DNA of 21,316 nucleotides from JBELHJ01 sp042091495. GTDB taxonomy: Bacteria > Bacteroidota > Bacteroidia > Flavobacteriales > Flavobacteriaceae. Position numbers and translations under genes: made by a program. Positions 15,920 through 21,316 of this stretch are shown in pieces. How positions within the stretch are numbered: the stretch's first letter is position 1; each line of letters starts with the position of its first letter. The notes beneath the pieces were generated by a model that was not told where the DNA came from, searched no databases, and saw only the letters and a list, made by a program, of their open reading frames with translations. The DNA lies in NCBI GenBank assembly GCA_042091495.1, contig JBELHJ010000038.1, positions 1-21,316 of the forward strand, read 5' to 3'.

Positions 15920-16963
15920 CTTCCTGAAGTACTATCTGATGCCAAGCATGGTGACCATTTTAATTTTGAACTGGTAACATGCACAATTACTTTGGAAGAC
16001 GGTTTTGAAGGGACCGGCTATACATATACTGGAGGAAAAGGAGGGCATGCTATTAAAGCCATGATTGAACATGACTTTAAGAAGGCTTTAATAGGTATGA
16101 ATGGTTCTGATATTGATGGCTTGTATGACTTTATGGAATGGCATATACATTATGTGGGAAGAGGAGGCATTGCTTCTTTTGCCATTTCAGCTATTGATAT
16201 TGCCTTGTGGGATATTAAATGTAAACGTTTAGGACAGCCTTTATGGCAAGTAGCTGGAGGGGCTAACAATACCTGTAAAGCTTATTGCGGAGGCATAGAT
16301 TTAATGTTCCCATTAGAAAAGTTATTAGATAATATTAAAGGGTATCTTAATAAAGGATTTAAAGCGGTTAAGATTAAAATTGGTAGAGAAAATCTTCAGG
16401 AAGATTTAGATCGTATAAAAGCCGTTAGGGAACTTATTGGTCCAGATGTAACCTTTATGGTAGATGCCAATTACTCCATGTCTATTGAAAAGGCTATTGA
16501 AGCGGCTAATGCCTTTAAAGAATATGATATCCATTGGTTTGAAGAGCCAACCATCCCAGATAATTACAAAGGCTATGCAACTATAGCAGACGCTACTGGT
16601 GTGCCTTTGGCAATGGGTGAAAATTTACATACCATTCATGAGTTTGAGTATGCGTTTGAGCAATCAAAACTATCATTTGTACAACCAGATGCTTCAAATT
16701 GTGGTGGGATTACAGGCTGGTTAAAAGCAGCACAGTTAGCTAACAAAAATGGAATTCCTGTATGTTCACATGGTATGCAAGAGTTACATGTAAGTTTAGT
16801 ATCTTCTCAACCCAATTCAGGTTGGCTAGAAGTGCACAGTTTTCCAATAGATGAATACACTACCAGACCTTTAGTTGTTGAAAATTATAGAGCTTTAGCT
16901 TCTAATGAACCTGGAACGGGTGTTGTTTTTAATTGGGCAAAATTAGCCCCATATGAAATTTAA
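15920..16963 (+). CDS. Enolase-superfamily enzyme, probable 3,6-anhydro-L-galactonate cycloisomerase (5' lost in gap)
   Basis: 347 residues of a mandelate racemase/muconate-lactonizing-type enolase-superfamily enzyme; only about 15-25 N-terminal residues are missing compared with usual lengths. Counted from the first visible codon, the catalytic lysines are in KAVKIKIG (Lys151, Lys153). The metal ligands are Asp182 (VDANYS), Glu208 (WFEEP) and Glu234 (MGENL). Asp257 and His284 (CSHGM) form the probable His-Asp dyad. The capping domain is at the N-terminal side, with 'YVGRGGIASFAISAIDIALWDIKCKRLGQPLW'. In Vibrio and flavobacterial agar degraders such an enzyme converts 3,6-anhydro-L-galactonate to 2-keto-3-deoxy-L-galactonate. 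With the AldA-like, MDR and KduD-like genes beside it this is the most likely activity. A sugar-acid dehydratase (galactonate or fuconate type) is the alternative. Confidence 0.87.
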   Translation, partial: LPEVLSDAKHGDHFNFELVTCTITLEDGFEGTGYTYTGGKGGHAIKAMIEHDFKKALIGMNGSDIDGLYDFMEWHIHYVGRGGIASFAISAIDIALWDIKCKRLGQPLWQVAGGANNTCKAYCGGIDLMFPLEKLLDNIKGYLNKGFKAVKIKIGRENLQEDLDRIKAVRELIGPDVTFMVDANYSMSIEKAIEAANAFKEYDIHWFEEPTIPDNYKGYATIADATGVPLAMGENLHTIHEFEYAFEQSKLSFVQPDASNCGGITGWLKAAQLANKNGIPVCSHGMQELHVSLVSSQPNSGWLEVHSFPIDEYTTRPLVVENYRALASNEPGTGVVFNWAKLAPYEI

Positions 16964-16986
16964 TAACCGTTTATTAATTAATTGAA

Positions 16987-18627
16987 ATGATAAAAAAAAT
17001 AGTTACGATTTTAGTTTGCTGTTTGTCTTTTACATTCTGTTTTTCTCAAAAAAAATACAAGGCAAATTGGAAGCAATTAGCAAAACATAACGAATCTCCA
17101 GAATGGTTTAAAGATGCTAAGTTTGGAATTTATTTCCACTGGGGACCATATGCTGTGCCAGCTTATGGTAATGAGCATTATCCAAGAACCATGTATGGCC
17201 ATGTAAGTGGTAAACAACCCAAGCCAAAAAATAAACGAGAAGAAGGCGTAGGTGTTGGTTTTCAAACCTATCGTGAACATGAGTTTCATAAGTCACATTT
17301 TGGTGAACCCAAAGATGTAGAGTACCATGATTTGGTGCCTTTATTTAAAGCTGAAAATTATAATGCTGAAGATTGGGCTGATTTATTTTTCATGGCAGGG
17401 GCAAAGTTTGCAGGTCCTGTGGCTATGCATCATGATGGCTATGCCATGTGGGATTCTAAAATCACACCATGGAATGCTGCAAATTCTGGTCCGAAAGTAG
17501 ATGTTTTAGGAACCTTATCAAAATCAATTAAAAAAAGAGGAATGAAGCTAATCACGACGTTCCATCACGCTAAAGTAGGTCGTTATGATGACACTAATCC
17601 AGATGTAAAAAAGCACCGTTGGCATTATTACGGACGTGAACGCTACATGCAAAGAGAAGTTCCAGAACGTGTTGGTGCTGATTCTGAAGATCTTCAGAAA
17701 TTATACGGCACCATGCCTTGGAATGCCTTTTGTAATATGTGGAATGGCTTGTTAGAAGAAGTAATTGATGGCTACCAACCAGATATTATTTGGTTTGATT
17801 CCTGGTTAGACCGTTTACCACAAGAAAATAGAAGACAATTTGCTGCTTATTATTTAAATGCTGCTAAAGCTTGGAATAAAGACGTAGTTATTACCTATAA
17901 ACAAAATGACATGCCTCAAAATTTAGGGGTTTTAGATTTTGAAAAAGGGCGAATGGATCAATTAACAGATTATACTTGGCTTACAGACGGTACGATTAGT
18001 GACGGTTCGTGGTCAACCACTGGTAGCTGGTCTTACACTGAAGAGTTAGATATCAAATCAACAAAAACATTACTTCATATCTTAATTGATATTGTTAGTA
18101 AGAATGGTAATTTCTTATTAAATATATCACCAACAGCAGACGGTATTATCCCTCAAGCCCAAAGAGAGAGCTTGCTTGGAATGGGGAAATGGTTAAGAGC
18201 TAATGGTGAGGCAATCTATGGTACAAGACCTTTTGTAACTTACGGGGAAGGTCCTAAACGTTTAAAAGGTAGTGGTCATTTTGTTGAAATGACTGGTGAG
18301 TATAACGATGAAAATATAAGGTTTACCACTAAAGATAATACCGTTTATGCCATTCAAATGGGCTGGGCTGGAAGTGAAAAAGAAGTTTTAATCAAGGCTT
18401 TTGCTAAGGATAAACGCAACGGTACAACAATTAAAAATGTATCTGTATTGGATTCATCAGAGGTTATAAGTTGGAAACTCACAGATGAGGGGCTTCTTAT
18501 AAATACACCATTTAAGGCGCCTAACAAATTAGCCATTTGTTTTAAAATTGAAACAGAGTCTGGTTGGGAATCTATGACTTATGAAGTTGAACCACTTGCA
18601 AAAGCACCTATTACTATTGACGGATAA
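16987..18627 (+). CDS. GH29 glycosidase: alpha-L-fucosidase or alpha-L-galactosidase
   Basis: A 546-aa secreted retaining glycosidase, 23 nt after the cycloisomerase gene. The signal peptide is MIKKIVTILVCCLSFTFCFS-Q. GH29 signatures are 'WFKDAKFGIYFHWGPYAVPAY' (His51), 'GAKFAGPVAMHHDGYAMWDS' (His148-149), 'TTFHHAKVG' and the nucleophile Asp271 in 'PDIIWFDSW'. A second region of the catalytic domain has 'ISDGSWSTTGSWSYTEE' and 'NFLLNISPTADGIIPQAQ', followed by a C-terminal beta domain of about 130 residues. GH29 mostly holds alpha-L-fucosidases, but a porphyran PUL of a gut Bacteroides uses a GH29 as an exo-alpha-L-galactosidase. L-galactose is the L-sugar of porphyran, and no fucose pathway genes are present here. 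L-galactosidase is therefore a serious possibility; the sequence alone does not decide. Confidence 0.9.
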   Translation: MIKKIVTILVCCLSFTFCFSQKKYKANWKQLAKHNESPEWFKDAKFGIYFHWGPYAVPAYGNEHYPRTMYGHVSGKQPKPKNKREEGVGVGFQTYREHEFHKSHFGEPKDVEYHDLVPLFKAENYNAEDWADLFFMAGAKFAGPVAMHHDGYAMWDSKITPWNAANSGPKVDVLGTLSKSIKKRGMKLITTFHHAKVGRYDDTNPDVKKHRWHYYGRERYMQREVPERVGADSEDLQKLYGTMPWNAFCNMWNGLLEEVIDGYQPDIIWFDSWLDRLPQENRRQFAAYYLNAAKAWNKDVVITYKQNDMPQNLGVLDFEKGRMDQLTDYTWLTDGTISDGSWSTTGSWSYTEELDIKSTKTLLHILIDIVSKNGNFLLNISPTADGIIPQAQRESLLGMGKWLRANGEAIYGTRPFVTYGEGPKRLKGSGHFVEMTGEYNDENIRFTTKDNTVYAIQMGWAGSEKEVLIKAFAKDKRNGTTIKNVSVLDSSEVISWKLTDEGLLINTPFKAPNKLAICFKIETESGWESMTYEVEPLAKAPITIDG

Positions 18628-18648
18628 CTATTTTAACTAACCTATTTT

Positions 18649-19701
18649 ATGAGATCAGAAAAAAACTATTTTGGAGCAATTGATGGGCAAGATGTGCATC
18701 TTTTTTCTTTAGTAAACTCCAATGGAGTTACTGTTAAAATATCTAATTATGGAGGTACTATAACTTCTATATTAGTGCCAAATACCTCAGGCAATGTGGA
18801 AGAGATTTCTTGTGGTTTTAATTCTTTAGAGGGCTATTTTTCAGAATTATACAAAGAAAATAACCCTTATTTTGGTGGTATCGTGGGACGCTATTGTTCA
18901 TTGATTGAGAATGCAACATTTAATTTGAATGGCAATATTTATAACGTGTCTAAAAATGCTGAACCACATAATTTACATGGCGGTACCCAAGGATTTAATG
19001 TTAAAGTTTGGGATGCCGTATTAGATGCGTCTAATCCAAGTGCAGCTTCATTAATTTTGTCACGAAAAAGCCCGCATATGGAAGAAGGGTTTCCAGGTGA
19101 AGTTGATGTTAAAGTTACATACACATTAGATGATTCAAATGCATTGACAATAAATTACCAAGCTACATCTAGCGAAGACACACCACTTACTTTAACCAAT
19201 CATGCTTATTTTAATTTGAGTGGTTTCAAAGAAGATATACAAGAACATTTTATATCAGTGGCAGCGTCAAATAAAATGGAAATGGATGAATCTTGCATAG
19301 TTAACGGTACTCAAATAGCCTTAGAGGGAAGTATCGAAGATTTAAGAAAAGGACAACATATAAAAACAGTTCATGATGCCATTAATGATGGTTTTGAACA
19401 TTATTATGTCTTTGATAAACAATTAACTGAATCCCCTCAAAAGGTTATTGAGATTAAATCAGAATTGGGCCAACGTGCTATGGAGGTTCATACCACAGAA
19501 CCAGGGATGTTATTTTACACGGGTAAGTACACATCTAACGATTTAAAACGAGAGGATGGATTACAATATGGAAAATTTAGAGGACTTTGTTTTGAAACAC
19601 AGCGTTTTCCAAACGGTCCTAACATTGAGGGGTATGAAGATGCTATACTTAGAAAAGGCCAAACATTTAAAAGTACTACCATTTTTAAATTTAAGTGGTA
19701 A
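18649..19701 (+). CDS. galM: Aldose 1-epimerase (mutarotase)
   Basis: A 350-aa protein without signal peptide, so cytoplasmic; 21 nt after GH29. It interconverts the alpha and beta anomers of free aldoses. GalM signatures are 'ISNYGGTITSILVPN' at about 31-45, 'YFGGIVGRY' at about 74-82, His110 (NLHGG), His185 (TNHAYFNLSG), and the catalytic Glu316 in 'CFETQRFPNGPN'. Length and motif order are normal for the family. In this operon it probably prepares galactose, L-galactose or another hexose released by the glycosidases for the next enzyme. Which sugar it serves cannot be told from sequence. Confidence 0.93.
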   Translation: MRSEKNYFGAIDGQDVHLFSLVNSNGVTVKISNYGGTITSILVPNTSGNVEEISCGFNSLEGYFSELYKENNPYFGGIVGRYCSLIENATFNLNGNIYNVSKNAEPHNLHGGTQGFNVKVWDAVLDASNPSAASLILSRKSPHMEEGFPGEVDVKVTYTLDDSNALTINYQATSSEDTPLTLTNHAYFNLSGFKEDIQEHFISVAASNKMEMDESCIVNGTQIALEGSIEDLRKGQHIKTVHDAINDGFEHYYVFDKQLTESPQKVIEIKSELGQRAMEVHTTEPGMLFYTGKYTSNDLKREDGLQYGKFRGLCFETQRFPNGPNIEGYEDAILRKGQTFKSTTIFKFKW

Positions 19702-19745
19702 ATTCATAAACTAAAAACTAATTCACATACTAAAAATTAATAATT

Positions 19746-20747
19746 ATGATTCAAGGAATACTATTGGCCATTGTGGCTGGACTCATGCTAGGTTTGTACG
19801 CCTTACCAGAAAAATTCACCAAAGATTTTGAATTTGAAAATACCTGGGGGTTATTTTTTGCAATAAACACTTTTGTAATTCCCAATATTGCTGCTTTTTT
19901 GTTAATAGACGGATTTTCAGAGGTTTTATTTAGCCTTCCTAGTACCGTTTTGTGGGGAATGTTGGTTTCTAGTTTTTTGTGGGGTATAGGTGTAATGATG
20001 TGGGGTAAAGCCATCAATCACATAGGATTATCATTAGGTTTTTCAATTTTTATTGGAACCGTAATTTTGGTAGGATCACTTCTTCCTTTTATAGAAAGTG
20101 GGTTACCAGCTCAAACCATATTAGTTACTATTTTGGCAGGTTTATTAATTGTTTTATTGGGTATTATGGCAAACGGCAAGGCTGGAATATTAAGAGAACA
20201 AGATGAAGCTAATGATGCTGGAGGTAAAAAAGGCATGTTAACTGGAATTATAATTGCAGTAGTTGGTGGTTTACTGGCAACTGGGTTTAGTTATGCCAAT
20301 GCAGTAGGGGCCAAAGTCATTAGTGAAGCTGTTGTAGCTCAAGGTAATGCGCAATGGTTAAGTTCTGTAGCAATTATGTATATTATTTATATGGCTGGAG
20401 GCGTTGCTATTGCTTTATTTTTTGCTCAGCAATTAACAGTTAAAAAACTGTGGTCTAAGTTTAAAACACCACACTTTTCTAAAAATCTAGGGCTTTGTAC
20501 CGTCATGGGTATTCTAAACTTTTTTGCTTCTGTAGGGTTTGCATATGCTGCTTTTAAATTAGGAGAACAGGGAAATACTGTTGGTTATGCTATTTTTAAT
20601 ACGGTTTGTGTAGTGACTGCAATTGTAACAGGTTTAATTACCAAAGAGTGGGTAAAAGCGTCATCCAAAGCTAAAAACTTTTTGTACTCAGGTCTGGCTG
20701 CAATGGTGGTAGGTGTTATTGTATTGGCGGTAGCCAATAGTTTGTAA
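19746..20747 (+). CDS. RhaT-family sugar:proton symporter (inner membrane)
   Basis: A 333-aa protein of about ten transmembrane helices, 44 nt after galM and the last gene of the catabolic operon. The region 'SFLWGIGVMMWGKAINHIGLSLGFSIFIGTVILVGSLLPF' follows the same pattern as E. coli RhaT (WGIGNINYG...GMSMGIGIAIG...LIVGTLM). 'GGKKGMLTGIIIAVVGGLLATGFSYANA' and 'VTGLITKEW' also fit that family. A hydrophilic loop near residues 150-165 divides the two halves. RhaT carries L-rhamnose, but no rhamnose isomerase, kinase or aldolase is encoded here, so the substrate is more likely an L-sugar released by this PUL (L-AHG, L-galactose or L-fucose). Family is strong; substrate is inferred from operon membership. 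Confidence 0.88.
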   Translation: MIQGILLAIVAGLMLGLYALPEKFTKDFEFENTWGLFFAINTFVIPNIAAFLLIDGFSEVLFSLPSTVLWGMLVSSFLWGIGVMMWGKAINHIGLSLGFSIFIGTVILVGSLLPFIESGLPAQTILVTILAGLLIVLLGIMANGKAGILREQDEANDAGGKKGMLTGIIIAVVGGLLATGFSYANAVGAKVISEAVVAQGNAQWLSSVAIMYIIYMAGGVAIALFFAQQLTVKKLWSKFKTPHFSKNLGLCTVMGILNFFASVGFAYAAFKLGEQGNTVGYAIFNTVCVVTAIVTGLITKEWVKASSKAKNFLYSGLAAMVVGVIVLAVANSL

Positions 20748-20771
20748 TTCAATAGGGTGAGATATTTTTTA

Positions 20772-20779
20772 TAACTTTG
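20772..20779 (+). promoter_or_regulatory. -7 box TAACTTTG before the last gene
   Basis: An exact match to the Bacteroidota TAnnTTTG -7 element, 17 nt before the ATG at 20797. A TTTG at 20741 is too far (27 nt) to be a standard -33 partner. It suggests that the last gene has its own promoter. Confidence 0.45.
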
Positions 20780-20796
20780 AAAAAAAAATTAATGCT

Positions 20797-21294
20797 ATGA
20801 AAAATATCAGTTTTTTATTCAGTTTTCTTTTTGTTTTATCATGTAGTAATGATAGCCCAGATGATTTAAACAATGATGACAACAATGGTGGAACGCCTGT
20901 GACAGATTATGAGGTTTGGACAGGTGCTAATATCACATTCATTAAAGCACCAAATACTGATGCCGGTGATGCTGCTAATCAAGATAGAATCACCAGTAAT
21001 GTGGCCATTACTCGTGGTACATCAGGAGGAGAAATTTTTAATGCAGTATCAGAATCTGATGCTACTGAAAATGTAAGTCCCAGGGGCACTAAATGGGCAG
21101 TTGGTAATATTTCAGATGTAGAATCGCTTTCATTCTCATCTTTTAGATCTGCTGTAGGCAAACCAAAAAATGTAGTTGGCAAAAATTTAGTCATGCATAT
21201 CGAAGCCGATAATGTTTATTTATCAGTCAAGTTTTTGAGTTGGGCCTCTAGTCAATCAGGTGGGTTTTCTTATGAACGCTCTACCAAAGATTAA
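20797..21294 (+). CDS. Small surface lipoprotein with a Bacteroidota-specific beta-rich domain
   Basis: 165 aa. Lipobox Cys16 (MKNISFLFSFLFVLSC) is followed by an acidic Asn/Asp linker (DSPDDLNNDDNNGG), as in surface-exposed Bacteroidota lipoproteins. Residues about 38-165 form one domain with 'VWTGANITFIKAPNTDAGDAANQDRI', 'VAITRGTSGGEIFNAVSES', 'SPRGTKWAVGNI' and 'LVMHIEADNVYLSVKFLSWASSQSGGFSYERST'. I recognise this pattern from secreted proteins of many Flavobacteria, where it recurs alone or attached to other modules, but I know of no assigned function. It is complete in the window. A -7 box just upstream suggests its own transcript, although the 49-nt distance would also allow read-through from the operon. 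Confidence 0.78.
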   Translation: MKNISFLFSFLFVLSCSNDSPDDLNNDDNNGGTPVTDYEVWTGANITFIKAPNTDAGDAANQDRITSNVAITRGTSGGEIFNAVSESDATENVSPRGTKWAVGNISDVESLSFSSFRSAVGKPKNVVGKNLVMHIEADNVYLSVKFLSWASSQSGGFSYERSTKD

Positions 21295-21316
21295 AGAATT
21301 ATCTAAAAATAAAAAA

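Noticed and set aside
15005..16963. A single 652-residue bifunctional aldehyde dehydrogenase-enolase protein
   Set aside because: The frame is kept only because 100 placeholder N happen to fit. Both enzyme parts are truncated exactly at the gap, and the missing sequence of the two families is far longer than 100 bases.
13383..16963. Carrageenan (D-AHG) catabolism
   Set aside because: Carrageenan loci use GH127/GH129 anhydrogalactosidases, not GH117, and the KduD/MDR pair for C5 inversion fits the L-series acid.
16987..18627. Fucoidan PUL, on the basis of GH29
   Set aside because: There are no GH107, GH168 or GH95, no sulfatases and no fucose catabolic genes, while the GH117 pair and the AHG pathway point to red-algal galactan.
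19746..20747. L-rhamnose (ulvan-type) utilization locus, on the basis of RhaT
   Set aside because: No rhamnose isomerase, kinase, aldolase, ulvan lyase or GH78/GH105 is visible; RhaT-family membership alone does not fix the substrate.
1..21316. CRISPR arrays, insertion sequences, integrases, tRNA or rRNA genes
   Set aside because: I saw no regularly spaced direct repeats, transposase-like proteins, tRNA-like folds or rRNA stretches on either strand.

Overview
The window is AT-rich DNA from a marine, alga-associated Bacteroidota bacterium, most likely Flavobacteriaceae. The support is a SusC/SusD pair, two proteins with type IX secretion (T9SS) C-terminal sorting domains, TAnnTTTG-type -7 boxes, lipoprotein signals of the Flavobacteria kind and very little Shine-Dalgarno signal. 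It is part of a polysaccharide utilization locus (PUL). The gene set points to red-algal galactan of the agar/porphyran type, and specifically to release and breakdown of 3,6-anhydro-L-galactose (L-AHG).

Layout. (1) 1-2142: 3' part of a large right-handed beta-helix protein, probably a carbohydrate-active enzyme, closed by a terminator. (2) 2353-7630: SusC-like TonB-dependent transporter, SusD-like lipoprotein and a small secreted Spy/CpxP-like protein, closed by a terminator. (3) 7735-11013: two tandem but divergent GH117 lipoproteins (the family of alpha-1,3-(3,6-anhydro)-L-galactosidases) and an IclR-family regulator, nearly without spacers, closed by a terminator. (4) 11224-13135: two small secreted proteins, each with a binding-type beta-rich domain and a T9SS sorting domain, each with its own terminator. 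(5) 13383-20747: a catabolic operon of zinc-type MDR dehydrogenase, KduD-like SDR, AldA-like aldehyde dehydrogenase, enolase-superfamily cycloisomerase/dehydratase, GH29, aldose 1-epimerase and RhaT-type transporter. (6) 20797-21294: a small lipoprotein with its own -7 box.

How the genes fit together (inference from families plus the known AHG pathway). SusC/SusD import oligosaccharides. GH117 removes terminal L-AHG and GH29 may remove L-galactose or L-fucose. The epimerase and the RhaT-like permease handle free sugar. The AldA-like enzyme oxidises L-AHG to 3,6-anhydro-L-galactonate. The enolase-superfamily enzyme opens it to 2-keto-3-deoxy-L-galactonate. The MDR dehydrogenase and the KduD-like SDR then oxidise and re-reduce C5 to give 2-keto-3-deoxy-D-gluconate (KDG). 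KDG kinase and KDPG aldolase, endo-agarases/porphyranases and sulfatases are not in the window. A 12-bp inverted repeat (GAAAC-AA-GTTTC and AAAAC-AA-GTTTT) lies just before the first genes of the GH117-IclR operon and the catabolic operon, and is a candidate operator for the IclR protein.

Assembly caveat. Two runs of exactly 100 N (14401-14500 and 15820-15919) are scaffold gaps. They remove the 5' end of the SDR, the 3' half of the aldehyde dehydrogenase and the 5' end of the enolase-family gene. The apparent aldehyde dehydrogenase-enolase fusion across the second gap is an artefact. No rRNA, tRNA, CRISPR array or mobile element was recognised, and no gene-free stretch exceeds 300 bases.
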